DNA from: an archaeon
Lineage (GTDB): Archaea > Thermoplasmatota > Thermoplasmata > Methanomassiliicoccales > Methanomethylophilaceae
Reading direction: 5' to 3'
Assembly (NCBI GenBank): GCA_024399275.1
Contig: JAKSHS010000006.1
Span: 1-48,737, forward strand
Length of the DNA stretch: 48,737 nucleotides
Shown here: positions 8,146-15,951 of the stretch, one piece after another
Layout: each line of letters starts with the position of its first letter
Numbering within the stretch: the stretch's first letter is position 1
Program-made: the position numbers and the translations under genes
Notes under the pieces: model-generated
Database searches by the model: none
The model's input: the letters and a program-made list of their open reading frames with translations, nothing else
What the model was told of the DNA's origin: nothing

Positions 8146-8229
8146 TGCAGGGATTGGGATTTGAACCCAAGAACTGCTAGAGACAGGATCCTAAGTCCTG
8201 CGTCGTTGGCCAAGCTTGACTATCCCTGC
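8146..8229 (-). tRNA. tRNA-Leu (anticodon UAG)
   Basis: An 84-base class II tRNA. The acceptor stem GCAGGGA pairs with TCCCTGC, followed by discriminator A. The anticodon stem CAGGA/TCCTG encloses loop CTTAGGA with anticodon TAG. The T arm has GGGTTCAAATCCC, and the extra arm is long, as expected for Leu. No CCA is encoded and no intron is seen. A TATA-like AATAAAATAAAAC at 8251-8263 (minus strand) lies about 28 bases upstream. The leucyl-tRNA synthetase gene lies on the other side of the gap. Confidence 0.95.
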
Positions 8230-8718
8230 AAACCAGCGGTGATTACTACTGTTTTATTTTATTGTTTACCTCTCTTTATATTAAAGTTCCTAACAAAAAT
8301 TCAGTTTAGGCTTAATGAAAGTTCTCTCTCAGAGATGCAGAAATAACACATACAAATTACAATGGAAAAATTTAGCAGTTGTACATCCAGAATTTATGTC
8401 CAAAGGTTCCAACCTTTGACTTTCTGTTTAGATTTTAATATCCGCCGAATAAAACATCACTGGAACCTATAAGACTAGAATAGGCCAAAAACACATTATA
8501 TTTAACACTTCAAAATATCTATTCTTGCGCTCAATTTCTGCACGTCTTAACTTCTTTTAGTCATCAAGGAGCAATAACCTCTTCATGTCGCATTTTAAAA
8601 CAGCATAGATATGTCAACAAATTCAATTATTACATTCAACGATCCAACAATCTAGATTTATAAGTCAAGTGAGAAATATATAACACAATTCTATCATCAG
8701 TTTAGACACGCGTCGGGC
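8230..8718. other. Divergent intergenic region between tRNA-Leu and leuS
   Basis: About 490 bases without a gene. It holds the tRNA-Leu promoter at 8251-8263 and a leuS promoter at 8674-8684. A hairpin-like inverted repeat lies at 8401-8418 (CAAAGGTT-CC-AACCTTTG, perfect eight-base arms). Nothing else is recognised. Confidence 0.5.
8674..8684 (+). promoter_or_regulatory. TATA box of leuS
   Basis: AAATATATAAC lies about 40 bases before the leuS ATG, giving an expected leader of roughly 15 bases. Confidence 0.55.
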
Positions 8719-11604
8719 ATGCATATGATATCAGATTATGGTAGTATAGAGAAAAAATGGCAGAAAATATGGGTTGATGCTGGACTCAACAATGCTGAGA
8801 GAAGTGATAAACCGAAATTTATGATAGTGTTTGCATACCCCGGAGTTACAGGATATCTTCATGTTGGACACATGCGAGGATTTTCTTACGCTGATGCCAT
8901 TGCAAGGTACAAAAGAATGACAGGTTACAACGTTCTCTTCCCTGTCGGGACACACGCCACCGGAAATGGGTCCATTTCTCTTGCATCTAAGATCAAGAAA
9001 GGAGATAAAGACATAATCGACTACCTTGAAAGAAATGGATGCGCAAGGGATAAGATACAAGGCCTTACCAAACCTGAAGAGGTAGTTAATTTTTTCAATA
9101 AAGTTTATCAAGATGAATATTGGAAAAGATTCGGATTTCTTGCCGATTGGCGTAGATTCACTTGTACAATCTACCCTGACTATGCCAAATTTATTCAGTG
9201 GCAATACCACAAGCTTATGGATACAGGGCTCCTTATCCAAAAACCATACTACGCACCGTCATGTACGTCATGTGGCCCTGTCGCAGTTGATCCATCAGAA
9301 ACTGACATATCTAGTGGAGGAAACGCCGAAACGCAGGAATACACACTCCTAAAGTTTAGGCACGAAAACTTATATCTCGTTGCTGCGACACTCAGACCTG
9401 AAACAGTATTTGGGCAGGTCTGTTTTTGGGTTAATCCTAAAGTAAATTATTTTAAAATTAAACACAGGGAAGAAATATGGATTGTATCATCACAGGCATT
9501 TGAAAAACTACGACTTCAAAAGAATGATATAGAAAAAATTGGAGAAATTTCCGGGGAAAGCATGATTGGATGGAAGTGCGTAGCACCACTCATTCACAAG
9601 GAAATTCCTGTTCTCCCAGCAACATTTTGCGATCCAAATGTTGGCACAGGTCTCGTTACATCATGTCCATCAGATGCTCCAGATGACTGGATATCCCTCC
9701 AAATTATCAAGAAAAACCCAAAAATGATTGAGAATTATGGACTTCCAAAAGAGTTTATTGACTCTATTGCTCCAATATCGATTATTGAAATTGAAGACTA
9801 TGGCGAATTTCCAGCTCAGTCAATTATAAAATCAATGAGCATAGAGGATCTCGAAGATCCGAAACTTATTGCTGCAAAAAAACAAGTCTATAAGGACGAA
9901 TATCACAAGGGCAAAATGAAGGAAATTTGCGGCGATTATGCTGGACTTCGTGTTGAAGAGGCTAAAGAAAGAGTAAAGAACGTCATGTTTAGCGCTAATG
10001 AAGCCGACACATTTTATGACCTCACTGAAGAAGTTATCTGTAGATGTGGACAAAAAGTACTAATCAAACGCATTGATGACCAGTGGTTTATAGATTATGC
10101 GAACCAAAATCTAACTCAAAAAGTACATGAACACTGTAAGCTCATGCACATCGAACCAAAAGAGTACTATAACAACATTCATGGAGTGCTTGATTGGTTA
10201 AGAGAAAGAGCATGTGTACGTCTTGGAAATTGGCTTGGTACAAGATTCCCATTCGATGAAAAGTGGATTATTGAAGCCATTTCCGATTCAACTTTATACC
10301 CAATATACTACCTAGTATCCCTTTACACAAACAGCGGGCAAATTAAACCACATCAGATGAATGAAGAATTTTTTGACTATATTTATCTCGGAAAGGGAGA
10401 TATAGAAACAGTTTCAAAAAATACAGAAATTACAAAAGATCTTCTTGACACAATCAGAAAAGACGTAGAGTACTGGTATCCTCTAGATCTTAATCTCGGC
10501 GGAAAGGAACATATGACAGTTCATTTTCCGGTATTTTTGTTTAATCACATTGGAATTCTTTCCGAGAGTATGTGGCCAAAAGGAATTATGGTCAATTGGT
10601 ATGTAACAGGAAAAAAAGGTAAAATTTCTAAATCAAAAGGAGGAGCGCAACCCATTCCCGGCGCAGTTGAAAAATTTAGCGTTGACGGAATGAGACTGTA
10701 TTACGCTCATTCTGCATCTCCATTTGCCGATATCGAGTGGGATGAAGATACAGTAATGTCCTACAAAATTAGGATCGATAAAATCGTTGGATTTGTCGAC
10801 AATCTCTTCAATAACAAAGATGACGTAAACACAGGTCACATCGATGAGTGGATTCTATCCAAATTTGACTCTTATATAGAAACTATTCGATCTGTCATGG
10901 ATAGATACGATCTTAGACAACTTGCCACCACAGCGTATTTTGAGATGTTTAACGACCTAAAATGGTACATCAGAAGAGGTGGTAACAACAACGGTGTAAT
11001 CAAAAAAGTTCTAAAAATTTGGTTCATGGCAATGATGCCTATAACTCCTCATATCGCAGAAGAACTTTGGTCTAAATTTCAATTTGATGGACTTGTATCT
11101 ACTGCTCAATTTCCAAGTGTATGCCATAAAAATCAGTCTTTAGAGGCAGAATACAAAGAAGATTTCATTAGAAATATTCTATCTGACATTACAGAAATTA
11201 CTAAAATCACAGGGGCTACACCTAAAAAGATTATTCTCTACACGGCGTCCACATGGAAAATTGACGTTTATAACAAGGCTATTGAACTTCACGGCGACGG
11301 GCGGCTCAGCATTCCGTCACTTATAAAAGAATGCATGGCCGAAGATCACTTAAAAAAATTAGGAAAGGTTGTTTCGGAATTTGCGAAAAAGATTGTAGTG
11401 GAATGTATGCGTTCCCCCATAGAAACACAATCAATCGTTACACAAATTAAAGAAACAGAATTTCTACTATCAGTTGTCAAATTCATGACTGAAGAAATCG
11501 GATGTAACATCGAAATATACAGCTCGGATGCGAAAAATATCTACGATCCACGCGGTAAATCTAAAACATCTACTCCTGGGAGACCTGCAATATATCTCGA
11601 GTAA
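8719..11604 (+). CDS. leuS: Leucyl-tRNA synthetase, archaeal type
   Basis: A 961-residue class Ia synthetase that charges tRNA-Leu. The HIGH motif is HVGH at residues 48-51, in the context YPGVTGYLHVGHMRGF. The KMSKS loop is KISKSKGGAQPIPG near residue 635. The CP1 editing domain, which clears mischarged tRNA, carries the threonine-rich TLRPETVFGQ. The length and the order (long CP1, C-terminal anticodon domain, then an extra tail) fit archaeal/eukaryotic LeuRS. The start at 8719 could also be the Met two codons later. It lies alone on the plus strand, opposite its cognate tRNA-Leu(UAG). Confidence 0.95.
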   Translation: MHMISDYGSIEKKWQKIWVDAGLNNAERSDKPKFMIVFAYPGVTGYLHVGHMRGFSYADAIARYKRMTGYNVLFPVGTHATGNGSISLASKIKKGDKDIIDYLERNGCARDKIQGLTKPEEVVNFFNKVYQDEYWKRFGFLADWRRFTCTIYPDYAKFIQWQYHKLMDTGLLIQKPYYAPSCTSCGPVAVDPSETDISSGGNAETQEYTLLKFRHENLYLVAATLRPETVFGQVCFWVNPKVNYFKIKHREEIWIVSSQAFEKLRLQKNDIEKIGEISGESMIGWKCVAPLIHKEIPVLPATFCDPNVGTGLVTSCPSDAPDDWISLQIIKKNPKMIENYGLPKEFIDSIAPISIIEIEDYGEFPAQSIIKSMSIEDLEDPKLIAAKKQVYKDEYHKGKMKEICGDYAGLRVEEAKERVKNVMFSANEADTFYDLTEEVICRCGQKVLIKRIDDQWFIDYANQNLTQKVHEHCKLMHIEPKEYYNNIHGVLDWLRERACVRLGNWLGTRFPFDEKWIIEAISDSTLYPIYYLVSLYTNSGQIKPHQMNEEFFDYIYLGKGDIETVSKNTEITKDLLDTIRKDVEYWYPLDLNLGGKEHMTVHFPVFLFNHIGILSESMWPKGIMVNWYVTGKKGKISKSKGGAQPIPGAVEKFSVDGMRLYYAHSASPFADIEWDEDTVMSYKIRIDKIVGFVDNLFNNKDDVNTGHIDEWILSKFDSYIETIRSVMDRYDLRQLATTAYFEMFNDLKWYIRRGGNNNGVIKKVLKIWFMAMMPITPHIAEELWSKFQFDGLVSTAQFPSVCHKNQSLEAEYKEDFIRNILSDITEITKITGATPKKIILYTASTWKIDVYNKAIELHGDGRLSIPSLIKECMAEDHLKKLGKVVSEFAKKIVVECMRSPIETQSIVTQIKETEFLLSVVKFMTEEIGCNIEIYSSDAKNIYDPRGKSKTSTPGRPAIYLE

Positions 11605-11630
11605 GCAACCTATTCGAACTTATTTTAGAT

Positions 11631-12173
11631 TCACTTCCATTTCTCGTATAGGTCGTGATCTATGCCAAGCTGGTCCAGACATTTTCCCACGACAAAGTTG
11701 ATGATGTCTTCTACGGTCTTGGGACTAGAGTAGTAACCAGGATTAGCATCAAGAATACACGCACCGCATCTAGCAAGACGCAGCTCATTTTCAAGTGTAA
11801 CAGCACTTTTGGGAGTCTCTCTTATTACAAGAATAAGTTTCCTTGACTCTTTCAGTGCAACGGAAGCTGTTCTTGTAATCAGTGTGTCAGCAAGTCCATT
11901 TGATATCTTTGCCAATGATGAAACACTACATGGAGCAACAATCATGGCATCAAATTTACAACTCCCAGAAGATACCGGAGCTAGTAAATTATCATCATCA
12001 AAGATTACATCTGCCATTTCCTCTACGTCATTAACACAGTAAGAAGTTTCTCGCGGAATAATTATTTTTGCCATTTTAGATATAATTAATATCTTTTCAC
12101 CTTTAAGTTCCTGTAACAAACGAATTCCATATTTGCATCCAGAGGCACCAGTGATAGCAATTACGTATCTCAC
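11631..12173 (-). CDS. ubiX: Flavin prenyltransferase (UbiX/Pad1 family)
   Basis: A 180-residue flavoprotein that attaches a dimethylallyl group to FMN, making prenyl-FMN for UbiD-type decarboxylases. It opens with YVIAITGASGCKYGIRLL, the FMN-binding loop. It has the conserved APCSVSSLAKISNGLADTL segment near residues 80-98, the VIRETPKSAVTLENELRLA block, and a late GYYSSPKTVEDIINFVVGK segment. The length is right for the family. It is convergent with leuS, with a 26-base gap. No UbiD partner is in the window. Confidence 0.9.
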   Translation of the reverse strand: MRYVIAITGASGCKYGIRLLQELKGEKILIISKMAKIIIPRETSYCVNDVEEMADVIFDDDNLLAPVSSGSCKFDAMIVAPCSVSSLAKISNGLADTLITRTASVALKESRKLILVIRETPKSAVTLENELRLARCGACILDANPGYYSSPKTVEDIINFVVGKCLDQLGIDHDLYEKWK

Positions 12174-12217
12174 GATCTGTCATTCCTCTTCAATACATAA
12201 TAATCCGTCGAAGACAG

Positions 12218-12230
12218 ACATATTAATATC
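12218..12230 (+). promoter_or_regulatory. TATA box of purC
   Basis: ACATATTAATATC is centred about 25 bases before the purC ATG at 12249, so the mRNA is probably leaderless. The ATG has no ribosome site. Confidence 0.5.
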
Positions 12231-12248
12231 AGAATCATAACAGGCCCC

Positions 12249-13163
12249 ATGGAGCATATAAGAACAGGAAAAGTGAAAAAGGTCTATTCCGTAGACGAAA
12301 ACACATTAGAATTCGTATTCACTGATAGTATATCCGTTTTCGACAAAATTATTCCATCTCAAATTCCAAAAAAAGGCGAAACATTATGCAGAACTGCGAA
12401 ATACTGGTTTGAACTCCTAACCTCAAAAGGCATTAAAAACCATTTTAAAGAATATATTCCCCCTAACAGAATGAGAGTGGAAAAATTCAACGTTATTAAG
12501 GATTATGATAAAATTCATGAAGATACCGTAGACTATCTCATTCCTTTAGAAATTATATGCAGACATTATGCGGCTGGTTCATTAATGGACCGTATTAAAA
12601 AGGGTAAAATCACCGCAGAGGACATTGGATTTTCCAAAAATCACGAAGTAAAATATGGTGAGAAACTTCCATATCCTTTTATTGAGTGCACTACAAAATT
12701 AGAAACCCACGATCGCGAACTAAAAGACAAAGAGGCAAAACATATTGCGGGACTTTCTGACGAAGACTACAACAGAATCAAAGATACAGTTCTATCCATC
12801 GACAAAATCATTGAGACAGAGACCTCCAAACGAAATCTCATTCATTGTGACGGTAAAAAAGAGTTTGGATATGACAAGCATCGTAATCTTGTATTGATTG
12901 ATACTCTTGGAACGCCTGACGAAGATCGCTGGTGGGATTCAATTGAATATTCAAAAGGAAAAGTGAAGGAACTTAGTAAAGAATTTGTCCGACAACACTA
13001 TCGTGAAACTGGTTACTATTCAAATCTTATAAGGTCTCGTGAGGAAAACCTTCCTGAACCAGAAATACCACCTCTAACACAGGACATTATTGAACGTACT
13101 AGCAAATTATACGTCAGTATGTATGAAAGAATCACTGGTAAAAATTTTGATAAGTATGCGTAA
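12249..13163 (+). CDS. purC: SAICAR synthetase (purine biosynthesis)
   Basis: Phosphoribosylaminoimidazole-succinocarboxamide synthase joins aspartate to CAIR in de novo purine synthesis. The protein has 304 residues and a clean PurC pattern: the glycine-rich nucleotide loop RTGKVKKVY at the start, DSISVFDKIIPSQIPKKG near 26-43, CRHYAAGSL near 105, the signature LIDTLGTPDEDRWW, and FVRQHYRETGY. The segment FIECTTKLETHDREL is the substrate-binding region. A TATA box 25 bases before the ATG suggests a leaderless transcript. PurB, the next use of aspartate in the pathway, is at 43081-44448. Confidence 0.95.
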   Translation: MEHIRTGKVKKVYSVDENTLEFVFTDSISVFDKIIPSQIPKKGETLCRTAKYWFELLTSKGIKNHFKEYIPPNRMRVEKFNVIKDYDKIHEDTVDYLIPLEIICRHYAAGSLMDRIKKGKITAEDIGFSKNHEVKYGEKLPYPFIECTTKLETHDRELKDKEAKHIAGLSDEDYNRIKDTVLSIDKIIETETSKRNLIHCDGKKEFGYDKHRNLVLIDTLGTPDEDRWWDSIEYSKGKVKELSKEFVRQHYRETGYYSNLIRSREENLPEPEIPPLTQDIIERTSKLYVSMYERITGKNFDKYA

Positions 13164-13345
13164 TAAAAACAACTCTATTCATGGGCGTAGCAAGAATCAC
13201 AACGCTTCCTATACAAACTAATCCGCTATGATTCAGTAACACCAAACAAGGACAGCACGCTAAATGGTAACATAATCTCTGCGCAGAGCAATATGCAGAG
13301 GCATGACATCCAACATATACAAATCCACCCGCTTCATATATCACT

Positions 13346-13771
13346 TCAAAGTAACTTTGAGAGAATAATTTCGTTCCCGACTGGACAATTTACATCATCC
13401 ATGACATACTCAACCTTGAGTTTGTCTCCATCTTTAATACCAATTGGATGGCAGTATGCCCAGTATTCACATCCCAATCTTTCACACTCAGATTGTGTGA
13501 ACGTTATTACACTCCCCTCCATTGCCGACTTCTTTGGAATAGTTGAAAGAATAGGCTTCTTCTCGACTTCAACAACCCTTACTTTATCCTCATTAAGAGC
13601 ACAGTCATGAACAGCATCTCTTACACCAGTAATTTCATACTGACGTCCGGCTTCAAGATTAAAACAGACTGTCTTCAGTTTACACTCTTTGCACTCAGCC
13701 TGAGGGCCCATATAATAAAATCTGTTTCCGCTTCGTGCCTGTGCCTCTCCGATCAATGTTATTAAAACCAT
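13346..13771 (-). CDS. UPF0179 protein
   Basis: A 141-residue archaeal protein of the UPF0179 family, known mainly by sequence. It shows LIGEAQARSGNRFYYMGP at the start, then AECKECKLKTVCFNLEAGRQYE with paired CxxC-like cysteines, a later His-Asp-Cys, and SECERLGCEYWAYCHP near 94-109. The cysteines suggest metal or iron-sulfur binding. The function is unknown. It lies 9 bases after egsA on the same strand, and the egsA stop overlaps its ribosome site (GAGGTG), so the two are co-transcribed and probably co-translated. Confidence 0.85.
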   Translation of the reverse strand: MVLITLIGEAQARSGNRFYYMGPQAECKECKLKTVCFNLEAGRQYEITGVRDAVHDCALNEDKVRVVEVEKKPILSTIPKKSAMEGSVITFTQSECERLGCEYWAYCHPIGIKDGDKLKVEYVMDDVNCPVGNEIILSKLL

Positions 13772-13780
13772 TTCACACCT

Positions 13781-14854
13781 CTATATGACCATTGTTGTCT
13801 CAGCAACCATTCTAGCTGTTTTACGATCAATTCCACGTTCGCCTAATATAGTAATCCGATCCCTACGGATTTTTGGAGTTTCTATAAAGGCGTCCAAGAT
13901 ATCGTCAGTTGAAAGATTAAGTTGCTGTGCATTTACTGGGGCACCAATATTTTTAAGTGCATTTCTTATTGATATCCAGTCGCCCCCTTGAAGATACGTC
14001 ATCATAATACACCCAACACCACATTGTTCTCCGTGAGTAGCCGTCCCCGGATGCATAACATCCAATGCGTGTGAAAATATGTGTTCAGATCCACTTGTCG
14101 GTCTCGAACTTCCCGCTACAGACATGGATATACCAGAGATGATAATAGATTTTAGAGCAATCCAAGTACTCTCTTCAACACCAGGTTTAATATTTTTTGA
14201 ATTCTCGATTATAGTGTTGGCTGAAAGTTCTGATAAGGCGAAGGCGGACGTGCTAAAGGGTACATTTTTAAAACTTTTGGCAAATTTCCAGTCTGCGAGG
14301 GCAGACTTATTGGAAATAACATCTGCACATCCGGAAGCCAAAAATCTGTAAGGTGCTTTAGAAATAACATTCGTATCTGCTATGATGCCTATGGGCGTAG
14401 CTGCCTCCACCGATTCAGATATGGTACTGGACTTTATAGATGCCATCCCAGATGCGATGCCATCATGTGCGGCTGATGTAGGGATGCTTACAAACGGAAT
14501 TTTAAGTTCCTTTGCTGCTAGTTTAGCAACATCTATTTTATTGCCTCCACCAACTGCAAGCAAAAAATTACTCTTTCTCTCCTTTGCCTCATCAACAGCT
14601 TTTTCGACATTCATCATGCTTGCATTTCCAGTATGATGAACAGAGATCTCAAAACCACTATCGATCATACACTCTTCGACAAACTTCCCAGCTGACCTGT
14701 ATGTCTGGCAGCCAGTAATTATCATACCAACATTCCTAAAATTAAAATCACTGCACATTTGCGCAATACGCGACAAGGTGTCATGGCCGATGAGAATATC
14801 TCTTGGGAAGATCATACCCTTCACCTTCGAGAAATTATCCGACCCTACCACCAT
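13781..14854 (-). CDS. egsA: Glycerol-1-phosphate dehydrogenase
   Basis: A 357-residue NAD(P)-dependent enzyme that makes sn-glycerol-1-phosphate, the backbone of archaeal ether lipids. It shows the nucleotide loop AVGGGNKIDVAK near residue 100, IPTSAAHDGIASG near 125-137, and the zinc ligands expected in SGCADVISN, SGSEHIFSHALD and THGEQCGVG. Length and order fit the archaeal family. It starts 26 bases from a central TATA element shared with the divergent flavin reductase gene and runs directly into the UPF0179 gene. HMG-CoA reductase for the lipid side chains is elsewhere in this window. Confidence 0.95.
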   Translation of the reverse strand: MVVGSDNFSKVKGMIFPRDILIGHDTLSRIAQMCSDFNFRNVGMIITGCQTYRSAGKFVEECMIDSGFEISVHHTGNASMMNVEKAVDEAKERKSNFLLAVGGGNKIDVAKLAAKELKIPFVSIPTSAAHDGIASGMASIKSSTISESVEAATPIGIIADTNVISKAPYRFLASGCADVISNKSALADWKFAKSFKNVPFSTSAFALSELSANTIIENSKNIKPGVEESTWIALKSIIISGISMSVAGSSRPTSGSEHIFSHALDVMHPGTATHGEQCGVGCIMMTYLQGGDWISIRNALKNIGAPVNAQQLNLSTDDILDAFIETPKIRRDRITILGERGIDRKTARMVAETTMVI

Positions 14855-14874
14855 AGAACGACCAATATCCTATC

Positions 14875-14885
14875 CACATATAAAG
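14875..14885. promoter_or_regulatory. Shared TATA element between egsA and the FMN reductase gene
   Basis: CACATATAAAG reads as a TATA box on the plus strand and CTTTATATGTG on the minus strand. Its centre is about 26 bases from the egsA ATG (14854) and 27 bases from the reductase ATG (14907), so one element could set leaderless starts in both directions. Confidence 0.55.
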
Positions 14886-14906
14886 ATAAACGTCCATCTC
14901 CTATCG

Positions 14907-15455
14907 ATGAAGGCAACGATCCTTGTAGGAAGTGCTCAAAAAGGAGGCAATACAGATGAACAGTGCCGCGCGATCGCAGACGCCTTAGAAGAGAACGGAT
15001 TCGATGTATGTGTTGTCTATCCATTCAATATGAACATCAAACATTGCGATGGATGCAACAAATGCATGATATCTGGATCATGTCACATCGACGATGACAT
15101 GAAAACTATCTACGATCTATTTGATGACTCTGACCTCTTTGTGATATCCACCCCTGTATATTTTTCCAGCCTTTCATCAATAATCAAGCAAGTTATTGAT
15201 AGGTTTCAATGCAGGTGGGCATCCATAGACGACCCGCTCGTATCAAAGTACATTGCTTTAATTTGTAATGGGGGATCCAGAAATCCAAGATTTGAAAATA
15301 TCATTTCCGTAGCGAGAACATTTGCATTTGGAACACGTCGTATTTGGGCAGGAGAATGTCTTGTCGATAGCACAGATCTAATAGATGTTTCGAAACTTGC
15401 TAAGGAAGCTTACAAGTTCGGATTTATTCTAGCCAACAAAATATTAGGCAAATAA
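14907..15455 (+). CDS. NADPH-dependent FMN reductase / flavodoxin-fold iron-sulfur flavoprotein
   Basis: A flavodoxin-fold protein of 182 residues. The start LVGSAQKGGNTDEQC is the FMN phosphate loop. The block KHCDGCNKCMISGSCHIDDDM holds a Cys cluster found in iron-sulfur flavoproteins and related NADPH-FMN reductases of anaerobes. STPVYFSSLSSIIKQVIDRF is the second flavin-binding loop. The open frame extends upstream to 14778, but that would run into egsA. The ATG at 14907, 27 bases after the TATA element, is the sensible start. It is likely a redox carrier or quinone/flavin reductase in the cytosol, with the substrate unknown. Confidence 0.85.
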   Translation: MKATILVGSAQKGGNTDEQCRAIADALEENGFDVCVVYPFNMNIKHCDGCNKCMISGSCHIDDDMKTIYDLFDDSDLFVISTPVYFSSLSSIIKQVIDRFQCRWASIDDPLVSKYIALICNGGSRNPRFENIISVARTFAFGTRRIWAGECLVDSTDLIDVSKLAKEAYKFGFILANKILGK

Positions 15456-15666
15456 ACGCACAAGCTTCAGACATACTACTTCAACCCTCTGTCCAACAGC
15501 AGAGTACTTGTCCAGTTAAGTGGAATGGAAGTAGGTCTGTTGATAGACATACGGCGATTTGTGAACATAAAAAATTATTAGTAAAACGTCTATAACTGAT
15601 GCAAATTTATCATACATCCATACGAATCATGCTTTTGACAACAAAGCGATAAATAATATCGAGATA

Positions 15667-15951
15667 ATTGAAACCCACCGACGTGATGTTACGCTAGACC
15701 TAAAGCTCAAAATTTATTATCGGGATGAGACAGTAGCAAGACTCGCCTACCGAGCATTGAAATCTGATAACAAGGGATATGTCGAATCCAACCTCAGCAA
15801 GAACCTCATAAGCTTCAGAATAAAATCAGAGGACGCCGGGAGTATGAGAAATACTGTCGACGATCTCTTAATGTGCATCAAGGTAGTAGAAAATTCATCA
15901 AACCTCGCTGCCTCCGCTTCGAATCTTTACAGCAATTCCCCTCTTAAATGA
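15667..15951 (+). CDS. KEOPS subunit Pcc1-like, start codon unclear
   Basis: The plus frame from 15571 to the TGA at 15951 reads as Pcc1, the small dimerising subunit of KEOPS, which makes the t6A tRNA modification. Matching segments are VTLDLKLKIYY, ETVARLAYRALKSDNKGYVES, and AGSMRNTVDDLLMCIKVVE (family form: S-L-R-x-T-x-D-D-L-L). The whole family length is present. The frame contains no ATG or GTG, and its only TTG (15757) lies inside the conserved part. The start coordinate here is therefore a guess (an ATT). A rare start codon, a base error, or gene decay are all possible. The last 54 bases overlap the convergent tgtA gene. The catalytic subunit Kae1 lies at 47283-48269. Confidence 0.65.
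   Translation: METHRRDVTLDLKLKIYYRDETVARLAYRALKSDNKGYVESNLSKNLISFRIKSEDAGSMRNTVDDLLMCIKVVENSSNLAASASNLYSNSPLK

Noticed and set aside
13277-13288. Palindrome CTCTGCGCAGAG between purC and the UPF0179 gene
   Set aside because: At twelve bases it is short enough to occur by chance, and it lies between convergent genes where a control site is unlikely.
14778-14906. Upstream extension of the FMN reductase
   Set aside because: It runs into egsA on the other strand and crosses the shared TATA element, and the flavodoxin fold begins at 14907.
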